Source of the DNA: Cohnella sp. GbtcB17
GTDB lineage: Bacteria; Bacillota; Bacilli; Paenibacillales; Paenibacillaceae
Reading direction: 5' to 3'
Assembly: GCF_019091135.1 (NCBI RefSeq)
Contig: NZ_JAGXJW010000049.1
Location: 1 to 64,000, forward strand
Length of the DNA: 64,000 bases
A program made the position numbers and the translations under genes. This document shows positions 55,785-63,629 of the stretch, piece by piece. The notes under the pieces are model-generated. The model had not been told where the DNA came from and searched no databases. It saw only the letters and a list, made by a program, of their open reading frames with translations. Position 1 is the first letter of the stretch; the number at the start of each line of letters is the position of its first letter.

Positions 55785-56726
55785 ATGCCGGAGCTCCCGG
55801 AGGTTGAGACGGTCAGGCGCACGCTGAGCGAGCTGATCGTAGGCAAGAGAATCCGAGCGGTAACGGTGCGCCTGCCTCGCATTTTGCAAAAGCCGGACGA
55901 TCCGGACGTGTTCGCAGCGATGCTGGAAGGGCGGACGTTTACGGCCGTCGAGCGGCGGGGCAAGTTTCTGCGGCTTATTCTGGACGGGCTCGTGCTCGTT
56001 TCCCATTTGCGTATGGAAGGCCGCTACGGCCTGTTCGCGGACGACGTGCCGCTCGACAAGCATACGCATGTCATTTTCCACTTCACGGACGGGACCGCAT
56101 TGCGATATACGGACGTGCGCCAATTCGGCACGATGCATCTGTTCCCGGCCGGCGAGGAGCTCGTGTCGCCGCCGCTCGCCAAGCTGGGGCTCGAGCCGCT
56201 CGAAGCGGGCTTCACCGCGGATGCGCTGCGTGGCTCGCTTGGCCGCAGAAATACGAAGATCAAGCCGCTGCTCCTGAATCAGGAATGGATCGTGGGGCTC
56301 GGCAATATTTATGTAGACGAGGCGCTCCATCTGGCGGGCATTCATCCGGAACGCATGGCCGGCGAATTGAAGCCGAAGGACTGGATCAGGCTGCATGAGG
56401 CGATCGTGACGACGCTCACGGCGGCCGTCGAAGCAGGCGGCTCGTCGGTCAAGTCCTACGTCAACGGACAGGGCGAGATGGGGATGTTCCAGCATCGGCT
56501 CCGCGTGTATGGAAGGACCGGCGAGGCTTGCCCCGCGTGCGGGCACCCGATCGCCAAGTCGGTCGTCGGCGGGCGCGGAACGCATGTGTGCGCGAAGTGC
56601 CAGAAGCCGCCGAAGGGCGCCGCGGGACCGGCGACCGGCGCCAGCGCAGCCGCGTCCAAGCGATATCGGGAAGGCGGCAACGCCGTCAAGCGGAGACTGG
56701 ACGGCGCCGCCGCGAGCGAATCGTAA
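55785..56726 (+). CDS. mutM: Formamidopyrimidine-DNA glycosylase, with C-terminal extension
   Basis: Excises oxidised purines. The catalytic residue is the N-terminal proline after Met removal, so the start must be ATG 55785 (MPELPEVETVRR), not the ATG at 55776. The central helix-two-turn-helix has QEWIVGLGNIYVDE, and the zinc finger is CPACGHPIAKS...HVCAKCQ. Family members end a few residues after the finger near residue 275; this protein continues for about 40 residues of Ala/Gly/Lys-rich sequence to 313. Adjacent to polA, as in other Bacilli. Confidence 0.95.
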   Translation: MPELPEVETVRRTLSELIVGKRIRAVTVRLPRILQKPDDPDVFAAMLEGRTFTAVERRGKFLRLILDGLVLVSHLRMEGRYGLFADDVPLDKHTHVIFHFTDGTALRYTDVRQFGTMHLFPAGEELVSPPLAKLGLEPLEAGFTADALRGSLGRRNTKIKPLLLNQEWIVGLGNIYVDEALHLAGIHPERMAGELKPKDWIRLHEAIVTTLTAAVEAGGSSVKSYVNGQGEMGMFQHRLRVYGRTGEACPACGHPIAKSVVGGRGTHVCAKCQKPPKGAAGPATGASAAASKRYREGGNAVKRRLDGAAASES

Positions 56727-56840
56727 CCGATTGTTCGAGATCGAAGCGGGCATTCGCCTGCCTTTGTGCATAGGATGAACAGAACCGTCGATCCCTACCC
56801 GGGTTCGTCGGCATGTCTTCGCCATGCAGGAGGTACGGTC

Positions 56841-57563
56841 ATGCTCGCACATTCGGCATCATTGTTGTTTCTAGCGTTCGCGGTCAGTTTGGACGGCTTC
56901 GGTGTCGGCATCACGTACGGTCTGCGCAAGATTCGCATTCCGCTCCCGTCCATCGCCATCATCGCGGCCTGCTCGGGTGCGGTTATCCTCATTTCTATGA
57001 TCGTCGGATCGCTCATCGCCGGATGGCTGTCTCCCTATGGATCCAAGGCTGTCGGCGCGGTGATCTTAATCGGGATCGGGACATGGGCTTTGATTCAATT
57101 TGCGCGCAACCGCAAGGCGGACGTCGATGGGAATCGCTCGTCGGATAGCGGTACTGCAGATGGGGACGAGAAAAAAGCTGATGCGACAAGCGCGAAGGAC
57201 GTCGATGGCGCCGTGCCGATGCTGACGCTCGAGCTGCGCGTTTTCGGTCTCATCATTCAAATCTTGCGTACGCCTTCGGTCGCCGACGTCGACCGATCGG
57301 GTATCATAACATCGGGAGAAGCGCTGCTGCTCGGCATCGCTTTATCGCTGGACGCTTTCGGCGCAGGCATCGGCGCGGCGCTCGTGGGTTTCCCCGCCAT
57401 GCCGACGGCTCTTCTGATTGCCGCGGCGAGCGGCATGTTTCTTTGGGCGGGCATGCGCGTCGGATTTTTGGCGGCGGGGCTGCGCTGGGTGCAGCGGCTT
57501 ACCGTATTGCCGGGCATTATTTTAATCGTAATGGGCATATTCAAGCTGATGCAGGCGTCCTGA
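56841..57563 (+). CDS. ytaF: Sporulation membrane protein YtaF
   Basis: 240-residue membrane protein with six helices in two homologous halves, each with a Asp/Gly motif (FAVSLDGFGVGITYG and ALSLDAFGAGIGAA) as in MntP-like cation exporters. A hydrophilic loop rich in Asp and Lys (about 100-145) divides them. The start at 56841 follows AGGAGGT; the earlier in-frame ATG at 56766 is rejected. YtaF of Bacillus is expressed in sporulation; transport role is inferred from the fold. Confidence 0.88.
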   Translation: MLAHSASLLFLAFAVSLDGFGVGITYGLRKIRIPLPSIAIIAACSGAVILISMIVGSLIAGWLSPYGSKAVGAVILIGIGTWALIQFARNRKADVDGNRSSDSGTADGDEKKADATSAKDVDGAVPMLTLELRVFGLIIQILRTPSVADVDRSGIITSGEALLLGIALSLDAFGAGIGAALVGFPAMPTALLIAAASGMFLWAGMRVGFLAAGLRWVQRLTVLPGIILIVMGIFKLMQAS

Positions 57564-57594
57564 ACGTCTGCGGCACATGTCTTTTATTTTGATT

Positions 57595-57676
57595 CATGCC
57601 ATTATCCCATTGACTCAGCAGCATGGCCGTTAGCCGGTTGATGGACTCGAATCTGAGCCGAGGGGATAATGGCATG
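57595..57676. mobile_element. 82-bp MITE-like element E between ytaF and coaE
   Basis: CATGCCATTATCCCATTGAC (57595-57614), then TCAG, is an inverted partner of the sequence ending at 57676 (reverse complement CATGCCATTATCCCCTCGGC); over 24 bases the two match at 20 or 21. It shares the ends of the IS at 16692 and is the smallest complete copy. It separates ytaF from coaE, about 110 bases before the coaE start. Confidence 0.75.
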
Positions 57677-57787
57677 GTCGGGCGGTGCGACATGGTCTGC
57701 GAGCGAAATCGCCGCCGAGTACTCGCAGCGTCCCTTTTGAACGGAGCGAACGTCGGCTTACTTAGCCGCTGCAAGGAGGTATGCAGG

Positions 57788-58396
57788 ATGAATATCGGAT
57801 TGACCGGCGGCATCGCCACCGGCAAAAGCACAGTCGCGCGCATGCTGGTAGCCCGAGGGGCCGCGCTTGTCGATGCGGATCGCATTGCCCGGGAAATTGT
57901 CGAACCCGGACAAGCCTCGCTCGCCCGGATCGCCGAGCGGTTCGGAGATCGCGTCATTCAGGCTGACGGCACGCTCGACAGGCGCCTGCTGGGCACGATC
58001 GTGTTCGCCGACGCGGACGAGCGAAAAGCGTTGGAGGCGATCACGCATCCGGCCATTCGCGAGCTGATGCGCGAGCGAATCGCTGCGCTGGAAGCGGAGC
58101 GGCCCGACCGGTTGGTCGTGGCGGACATTCCGCTGCTTTACGAATCGGGGCTGCAGCATTTATATGAGGGCGTCATGGTCGCGTACGTTCCTCGGGAGGT
58201 GCAGCGGGCGCGTCTGATCGGACGCGACGGGCTGTCGCCGGAAGAAGCGGACAAGCGGATCGAGGCGCAGATGGATATAGAAGAAAAACGTCGGCTGGCC
58301 GATTATGTCATCGACAATAGTGGCTCGCTCGCGGACACGGAAGCGCAGCTGGATCGCTTCTGGCGGTCGCTCCGCTCGGGACCGGTGCCGTTATGA
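57788..58396 (+). CDS. coaE: Dephospho-CoA kinase
   Basis: Last step of coenzyme A synthesis. 202 residues with P-loop GLTGGIATGKSTVARML (3-19), DADRIAREIVEPG, the ITHPAIRELM lid region, and VADIPLLYESGLQ. AAGGAGGT eight bases upstream fixes ATG 57788. It overlaps the lytic transglycosylase gene by four bases. Confidence 0.96.
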   Translation: MNIGLTGGIATGKSTVARMLVARGAALVDADRIAREIVEPGQASLARIAERFGDRVIQADGTLDRRLLGTIVFADADERKALEAITHPAIRELMRERIAALEAERPDRLVVADIPLLYESGLQHLYEGVMVAYVPREVQRARLIGRDGLSPEEADKRIEAQMDIEEKRRLADYVIDNSGSLADTEAQLDRFWRSLRSGPVPL

Positions 58397-58974
58397 GCAA
58401 AAAGCGGACAAGACCGAAGCGAAAACGATGGTTTCTCGCGTTGCTCATCGTGGTCGTTGCGCTGCTTTTCATCCGCTCCGAATGGCTCGGCAAAATGGTA
58501 TACCCGATCCAGTATCAGAAGGAAATTCAGTCGAATGCGGACCGCTACGCCGTCGATCCGCGCCTGATCGCGGCCGTCATTCGGGTCGAATCGAATTTCG
58601 AGCCGGACGCCGTCTCCCCGAAAGGCGCGATCGGGATCATGCAGATTATGCCGGACACCGCGGAGTGGATTCTGAAGCAGGACGACTTCGGCAGCATTAC
58701 GACCAAGCTGGCGGGCGAACGGGCGGACGCGGGCATCCGCTTAGGAGCGTGGTACCTCAAGGATCTGTTGCGACAGTTCGAGGGGGACACAGTCAAGTCC
58801 CTGGCTGCCTACAACGCAGGGCCGGGCAAGGTGAAGCAATGGCTGCGGGAGGGCACTTGGGACGGCCGAGAGGAGACTTTGTCGGATATTCCTTACGGAG
58901 AAACCCGGCGATATGTGCAAAAGGTGCTTTTTTACCACAAGAAATACGACGAACTGTATGACAATTGGTCTTAA
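58393..58974 (+). CDS. Membrane-anchored lytic transglycosylase (SLT domain)
   Basis: 193 residues: a basic start, one membrane helix (about 13-27), and a lytic transglycosylase domain (about 45-185) with catalytic E66 in VIRVESNFEPDAVS, then KGAIGIMQIMPDTAEW and AAYNAGPGKVKQWL. Cuts glycan strands to anhydromuramic ends. The ATG overlaps the coaE stop (ATGA); this pairing recurs in Bacilli. Confidence 0.93.
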   Translation: MSKKRTRPKRKRWFLALLIVVVALLFIRSEWLGKMVYPIQYQKEIQSNADRYAVDPRLIAAVIRVESNFEPDAVSPKGAIGIMQIMPDTAEWILKQDDFGSITTKLAGERADAGIRLGAWYLKDLLRQFEGDTVKSLAAYNAGPGKVKQWLREGTWDGREETLSDIPYGETRRYVQKVLFYHKKYDELYDNWS

Positions 58975-58990
58975 GCACGTTAAAATGGAA

Positions 58991-59021
58991 AAGAAGCCCT
59001 AAAGCGCGAAGCTTCAGGACT
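58991..59021 (-). terminator. Terminator of the spore protein gene
   Basis: AGTCCTGAAGC pairs with GCTTTAGGGCT (with G-T pairs) on the minus strand and is followed by TCTTTT. It also ends the lytic transglycosylase transcript from the other side. Confidence 0.65.
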
Positions 59022-59057
59022 CCTTGTTATTGAATTACCTAGGTGAAGAGCATGAAC

Positions 59058-59276
59058 TTAGAAACGGCCTGCGAGTTGTTGCTCGGCGATTTGGACCAGA
59101 CGCTTGGTGATGCTGCCACCGATCGATCCGGTATCGCGAGTAACCATGTTCCCGTAGTAACCGTCTTGCGGGATCGCGATGCCGAGTTCTTGAGCAACTT
59201 CATACTTCAGTTGATCAAGCGCACCGAATGCTTGAGGGACTACCAGGTTGTTGCTGTTGCCGCTGTTTTGGCTCAT
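59058..59276 (-). CDS. Alpha/beta-type small acid-soluble spore protein
   Basis: 72-residue DNA-binding spore protein that shields DNA and is an amino-acid store. Seen: ALDQLKYEVAQELGI, with the germination-protease target around the Glu, and the C-terminal GYYGNMVTRDTGSIGGSITK, the family's DNA-contact segment. GAGGAGG lies before the ATG at 59276; the longer frame is rejected. Single-gene unit with its own terminator. Confidence 0.95.
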   Translation of the reverse strand: MSQNSGNSNNLVVPQAFGALDQLKYEVAQELGIAIPQDGYYGNMVTRDTGSIGGSITKRLVQIAEQQLAGRF

Positions 59277-59392
59277 GTTGTTCACCTCCTCGCGGTTGGT
59301 AAACGTATTATGTGCCTTATCCCCGGAATCATGTAAGGGAAGGCTTGGAAATTTAAAAAAAGTTTCTCTCGTCAAAGGAGAGCCATCGACAT

Positions 59393-59854
59393 ATGAAATG
59401 TCCTTATTGCGACTACAACGGTACGAAAGTGCTGGACTCCCGTCCGGCGAACGACAACAAGTCGATCCGCCGACGCCGCGAATGCGAATCGTGCAATCGC
59501 CGCTTCACGACGTTTGAGATGGTCGAGGAGACGCCGCTCATCGTGATCAAGAAAGACGGCAGCCGCGAAGAGTTCAGCCGGGAAAAGCTGCTGCGCGGCC
59601 TGCTGCGCGCTTGCGAGAAGCGCCCGGTGTCCGTCGGACAGCTCGAGATCCTCGTCTCCAACGTCGAGCGAGAGCTGCGCAACACCGCCCAGGCCGAGAT
59701 CGACAGCAACATGATCGGCGAGAGCGTCATGGAGCAGCTGTACCCGGTCGACGAAGTCGCCTACGTGCGCTTCGCATCCGTGTACCGGCAGTTTAAAGAC
59801 ATCAACATGTTCCTTAAAGAGTTGAACGTTCTGATCAACAAGCACGGAATTTGA
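59393..59854 (+). CDS. nrdR: Ribonucleotide reductase repressor NrdR
   Basis: 153-residue nucleotide-sensing repressor. Zinc ribbon with CPYC (residues 3-6) and CESC near 31-34 (RRRECESCNRRFTTFE), then an ATP-cone (about 46-136; VIKKDGSREEFSREKLLRGL). AAAGGAGAG precedes the ATG. Divergent from the spore protein gene. Confidence 0.96.
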   Translation: MKCPYCDYNGTKVLDSRPANDNKSIRRRRECESCNRRFTTFEMVEETPLIVIKKDGSREEFSREKLLRGLLRACEKRPVSVGQLEILVSNVERELRNTAQAEIDSNMIGESVMEQLYPVDEVAYVRFASVYRQFKDINMFLKELNVLINKHGI

Positions 59855-60015
59855 CTGAAGGGTCATTGGATGGCGGACAGGCTCTGCGCCTTGATCGGGC
59901 AGAGCTTTCAGCTGCATTCTGACGAAGGAGCGAACAACGCAATTTTGTTCAAAATGTGGTTGACATGCCTTTTGGTCCTGTGATAAGATCATTCTTGTCG
60001 CCAACGAACGACACA

Positions 60016-61587
60016 TCATACGGGGCCATAGCTCAGCTGGGAGAGCGCATCGCTGGCAGCGATGAGGTCAGGGGTTCGATCCCCCTTGGCTCCACCACTA
60101 AAAACCCTATACGTGACTTCAGCGCTGTAATTGTTAATATCGTTTGACGGCTGAATGACGACACGATCTACATATTCCTGAAGAATTGCTTTCTTGTCTT
60201 CCTCATCGGCGGACAGAAGGGAATTCTTTTTTATATTCACAATGTCAATTATACGCTGTTCATCGAGGACCTGAATTTTCCCGATTAACTCAGCACGCTG
60301 GAGGGCAAACTCTAAAATCTCAAGTCGCTGTTCGGCGTGTTTGATTTCCTCAATAACGCTTTTGACACCAGCACCCAAAGCTTGCGTCCAGTTCTTAATC
60401 TGGGCTTTGAGATCCGCCATCTCACTTTTAATTGGCGCCACTTCAGATGCAGTCTGTTTCTTTTCCTGTAGGTATAATTCCTGGACACGTGCGACAATTT
60501 CTGAAGTGCCTTCATCCGAAAAGCAGGTGTCACGTAATTTCTCGATAACCAATGATTCGATCGCTTCTTTTTGAATGCTTGTGTTGCCACATCTTGCTTG
60601 GCACTTGTAATAGGTGTATGTCTTCTTGTGGCCGCTCCGTGGACTTGTATAAGAGTTTCCAGCATAAAGAGCGCCGCACTTCCCGCAGTAAACCTTACCT
60701 GTCAGCAAGTAATTGATCTTTGCTTTCATCATGCCTGGTCTCCTTTTGCGTTCATTCATTTTTGCATTTACCCGATCCCACAGGTCAGCATCTATGATTG
60801 CAGGGATGATCCCGGGGATTAAGATTTGCTGTTCGGCTGGTTTGTTGTTTCCATGCCTAACACCTTCTTCGTCCTTCGCGGCTTGGACATCCCAAGTGTA
60901 ATCCCCTCGATATTTTCGGTTGCGTGCCCACTGGTCGAAACTATTTCGGGTAAATTCACGGCCTTCCTGAGTTCGATAACCTTTTTCGTTTAAAGTGGCC
61001 GCGATCGAGTCTAGCGATTGGTCGGTATCAATTCCACGAAAATATAGACGTACAGCTGGCGCGGTTCGCTCATCAATGACAAGTTTGCGCGTCTGCGGGT
61101 CCACCATCAACCCGTATGGTGGGCGCCCACCGGTGTGAATGCCAGTCGCTGCATTTTCCGAAAGCCCCTTACGGACTTCACGTGCCAAGTTTAAGCTGTA
61201 GTATTCGGCCATACCTTCGAGCACGGACGCCATAATAACTGATTCGGGTGAGCTGTCCAGGCGTTCTAATACACTTTCGATGCGAACGCCATTTCGCTTG
61301 AGAATTCTGCGGTAGTGAGCGCTGTCGTAGCGATTTCGCGCGAAGCGGTCTAATTTGTGAACAACGACGACGTCAAACAGCCTTTTAGCACTATCAGCGA
61401 TCATTCGCTGAAAGTTGGGTCTCTTATCAGTTGTTGCTGTTTTCTCTTCGTCAGGATAGACCTCAACGAGCGTGTAGCCCTTCTGCTTACAATACTCTTC
61501 GATGGCTCTGAGTTGGGCAGTTATGGATTCTTCACGCTGGTTGTCTGAGCTATAGCGGGGATATGCCACTGCTCTAGTTACTTTCAT
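60016..61587 (-). CDS. Large serine recombinase (integrase) whose 3' end lies in the tRNA gene
   Basis: 523 residues. Serine-recombinase catalytic domain (1-150) with the nucleophile in YPRYSSDNQREES (S13) and DRFARNRYDS; recombinase domain (about 165-270); zinc ribbon (CGKCGALYAG...CQARC, about 300-345); coiled-coil region (about 370-450). The final 27 or so residues, from SGGAKGDRTPDL on, are read from the antisense strand of tRNA-Ala and stop just past it. These codons come from the host side of the insertion site, so the protein end probably changes on excision. GAGAGG precedes the ATG. Tyrosine integrases are the usual users of tRNA sites. Confidence 0.92.
   Translation of the reverse strand: MKVTRAVAYPRYSSDNQREESITAQLRAIEEYCKQKGYTLVEVYPDEEKTATTDKRPNFQRMIADSAKRLFDVVVVHKLDRFARNRYDSAHYRRILKRNGVRIESVLERLDSSPESVIMASVLEGMAEYYSLNLAREVRKGLSENAATGIHTGGRPPYGLMVDPQTRKLVIDERTAPAVRLYFRGIDTDQSLDSIAATLNEKGYRTQEGREFTRNSFDQWARNRKYRGDYTWDVQAAKDEEGVRHGNNKPAEQQILIPGIIPAIIDADLWDRVNAKMNERKRRPGMMKAKINYLLTGKVYCGKCGALYAGNSYTSPRSGHKKTYTYYKCQARCGNTSIQKEAIESLVIEKLRDTCFSDEGTSEIVARVQELYLQEKKQTASEVAPIKSEMADLKAQIKNWTQALGAGVKSVIEEIKHAEQRLEILEFALQRAELIGKIQVLDEQRIIDIVNIKKNSLLSADEEDKKAILQEYVDRVVIQPSNDINNYSAEVTYRVFSGGAKGDRTPDLIAASDALSQLSYGPV
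60022..60097 (+). tRNA. tRNA-Ala (anticodon GGC)
   Basis: Complete cloverleaf of 76 bases: acceptor GGGGCCA/TGGCTCC, D stem GCTC/GAGC, anticodon stem CATCG/CGATG with loop CTGGCAG (anticodon GGC), T stem AGGGG/CCCCT with TTCGATC, and encoded CCA end. It is the boundary of the prophage-like element, whose recombinase gene overlaps it on the other strand. Confidence 0.97.
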
Positions 61588-61607
61588 TGTGACGTACCTC
61601 TCTTATT

Positions 61608-62675
61608 TTAATGGGGTTCAGCGTAAATCTCGCTAAAAGCAGCAATGGCTTGTGCATGCCGAGCGTCTGCTTTCTCTTTCATCTCTTGTTCCCAGGGCTT
61701 TAATAGACCAGCTTGAAAATAGGTTGTAGGGGCTCCGCATTTAGTGCAAAATCTAGCATTCCCCGCGGCAGGCTCCTCACAAGCATATTCAATACTATTA
61801 TTCCATCCATATTCTATATGAGTGCACCTGTTGGCTAAGTATGTAGCACAAACACCACAGTATATGTGGTTTTCGCTAATCTCTTCGTTTTGACATCGCG
61901 GGCAAATTCTCGGCCGACCAAATGAATTTAATTCGACTCCCGAATATATCATATCGTTAACCTCTCTTTGCTTAGTGAATTTTGTGTAACCGCATACAGG
62001 GCAATGCCTCGAGAAATGATTAATAAAATGCGTTTTGCAATTTTTACATTGTTTTGAGTGGAGGATAACGGACGTAAACCGCTGAAACCTAACTAACAGC
62101 TCCGACAAATATTTAGAAAAATGGCCGCTATCCCAACTCAATGTTTTGATTCTAGTTTTGGAAGCAGAGGGAGAGATCATAAAACATAAAGAAATATCGT
62201 CAATGACATACCTATTAAATTTTCCGGTCAGCTGGCTGATGATAAACGGCGGCGCTAATGCGTTTCTCGCAAAGCCGTGGGCTTCCCTCTCAAGCGTCTC
62301 ATATTCGCTTTTAGACAGACCACCCCTATTGAATTGGGTTTCTCCAAAATCTGAAAGGTGTCCAAGCAAAATGTGGCCGATCTCATGCATAAGTGTAAAT
62401 CTAATTCTATTTGGGTTTTCAATTGTGTCGTTGTACATGATGATAAATGTATCGCCGTCTCTTAGGGCGCATGCATCTTCTGTCTGGCAAGCATCGCATA
62501 TATCCTGGATCGTTTTTCCGTGTAGCTCAGCCAATTGCGAATATCTGTACAGCTCCCAACCGTGATTTTTAATGATGCTAAATGGGTCTATAGGGAAGGT
62601 AGTTATGTCCTCAGCGATAAAAAAGTGATATACGCATTCTGCTATTTTTTCATAACGGGGGCGCACCGGAATCAT
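61608..62675 (-). CDS. ImmA/IrrE-type metallopeptidase with C-terminal zinc ribbons
   Basis: 355 residues. The N-terminal part (to about 190) has the zinc protease motif HEIGHILLGH inside RFTLMHEIGHILLGHLSDF, as in ImmA/IrrE proteins, which cleave the CI-like repressor and induce the element. The C-terminal half has several CxxC pairs (CKNC, CPVC, CPRC, CGVC, CTKC) that suggest three zinc ribbons, which ordinary ImmA lacks. ATG 62675 follows AGGTGATG; a TTG three bases upstream is the alternative. It ends just before the recombinase gene. Confidence 0.87.
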   Translation of the reverse strand: MIPVRPRYEKIAECVYHFFIAEDITTFPIDPFSIIKNHGWELYRYSQLAELHGKTIQDICDACQTEDACALRDGDTFIIMYNDTIENPNRIRFTLMHEIGHILLGHLSDFGETQFNRGGLSKSEYETLEREAHGFARNALAPPFIISQLTGKFNRYVIDDISLCFMISPSASKTRIKTLSWDSGHFSKYLSELLVRFQRFTSVILHSKQCKNCKTHFINHFSRHCPVCGYTKFTKQREVNDMIYSGVELNSFGRPRICPRCQNEEISENHIYCGVCATYLANRCTHIEYGWNNSIEYACEEPAAGNARFCTKCGAPTTYFQAGLLKPWEQEMKEKADARHAQAIAAFSEIYAEPH

Positions 62676-62689
62676 CAAATCGCATCACC

Positions 62690-63037
62690 TTATTTTTGAT
62701 TTCTGTCTTTGCGCATTGTCTTCAGCATAGTCATTAGAAGATCTTTTTGAGCAGTATCAAGGTGCTTGTATTCACGAGCAATAAAATGAAGATCTTTGTT
62801 ATCATCACTATCTGGATGTTCTGGACGCTCGTTTGGATTAGAAGTCCTACCTAACAGATAGTCGGTAGAGACATCTAAAATTGCAGCAATTGCGTTAAGC
62901 TTATCGCTCGGAGGTGCGCTTTTATCACGTTCGTAGCTTGAAATGTTTGCTTCGGTCATCTCCAGTTTGTCAGCTAGCTGCCCTTGAGTTAGACCTCTTT
63001 TGTTACGAAATTCTCTAATACGGCTTCCGAGTGACAA
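62690..63037 (-). CDS. CI-like XRE-family repressor
   Basis: 115 residues: N-terminal HTH (about 3-58; REFRNKRGLTQGQLADKLEM and SSYERDKSAPPSDKL) and a short C-terminal tail without protease domain. The start is taken as TTG 63037, ten bases after GTGGAG; a longer frame from 63112 would cover two palindromic operators and is rejected. Divergent from the Cro-like gene, and the likely substrate of the ImmA-like protease. Confidence 0.85.
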   Translation of the reverse strand: MSLGSRIREFRNKRGLTQGQLADKLEMTEANISSYERDKSAPPSDKLNAIAAILDVSTDYLLGRTSNPNERPEHPDSDDNKDLHFIAREYKHLDTAQKDLLMTMLKTMRKDRNQK

Positions 63038-63051
63038 ATAAAACACGCTCC

Positions 63052-63096
63052 ACAAATTAAATTTGATTAATAGGCTAATGCTCAAATTAAATTTGA
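63052..63096. promoter_or_regulatory. Two 15-bp palindromic operators in the repressor/Cro control region
   Basis: TCAAATTAAATTTGA is an exact 15-base palindrome at 63082-63096, and ACAAATTAAATTTGA at 63052-63066 differs by one base. They sit 16 bases apart between the divergent starts of the CI-like and Cro-like genes, the expected place for repressor binding. Confidence 0.75.
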
Positions 63097-63132
63097 GTGG
63101 TATAGTAGTCACATAAGGAGGTGAGGCATATT

Positions 63133-63384
63133 ATGGGATCTAGAAAAGTATTGCCCCGCAATCATCTTAAGACCCTTCGAGAATCTAAAGGAACGCAGCG
63201 CGCTGTCGCTATCGAACTCGGTATCACGGAAACCCATCTTCGTGAACTCGAAAGCGGCCGTTCAATCCCTGGCACCAAGTTGCTCATTCGCATTGAGCAC
63301 TACTTTGGCAAGTCAGACAATGAGCTTTTCCCTGATCTTCATGATCCCGCGTATTTCTCTACCATGGACTCAAATTTAATTTAA
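63133..63384 (+). CDS. Cro-like XRE-family DNA-binding protein
   Basis: 83 residues dominated by an HTH (about 9-62; HLKTLRESKGTQRAVAIELG, TETHLRELESGRSIPGTKLL). AAGGAGGTGA ten bases before the ATG at 63133 sets the start. Divergent from the CI-like gene; its end overlaps a further operator palindrome. Confidence 0.85.
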   Translation: MGSRKVLPRNHLKTLRESKGTQRAVAIELGITETHLRELESGRSIPGTKLLIRIEHYFGKSDNELFPDLHDPAYFSTMDSNLI

Positions 63385-63476
63385 CTCAACAAAGCCAGTA
63401 TAATATTAAATTTGATATTGCGCAAGAGAAATTTGTGCTTCTGTTAAAATATGCCTAAAACTCAAATTAAATTTGA
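63370..63476. promoter_or_regulatory. Three further operator palindromes downstream of the Cro-like gene
   Basis: TCAAATTTAATTTAA (63370-63384; 14 of 15), TAATATTAAATTTGA (63401-63415; 13 of 15) and TCAAATTAAATTTGA (63462-63476; exact) match the operators at 63052-63096. They precede the antirepressor genes and probably repress a second promoter. Confidence 0.7.
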
Positions 63477-63497
63477 TTAATTGCAGAGAAGAGGTGC

Positions 63498-63629
63498 ATG
63501 GTGGAATCCAACATTAGAATAACCATCAAAACTGTTCCCCATACCAATCCTGCTCAGGCAATTGATGTATTCGCAAAGATTGTTGTAAAAGAGCTGCTTG
63601 CGAACGAAAAGGAGGCCAAGCCAACATGA
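63498..63629 (+). CDS. Small phage-type ORF of unknown function (43 residues)
   Basis: ATG 63498 follows AGAGGT and opens 43 codons (start MVESNIRITIKTVPHTN), ending TGA inside the overlap with the antirepressor start. The four-base overlap and ribosome site make it credible, but I recognise no family. Confidence 0.6.
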   Translation: MVESNIRITIKTVPHTNPAQAIDVFAKIVVKELLANEKEAKPT

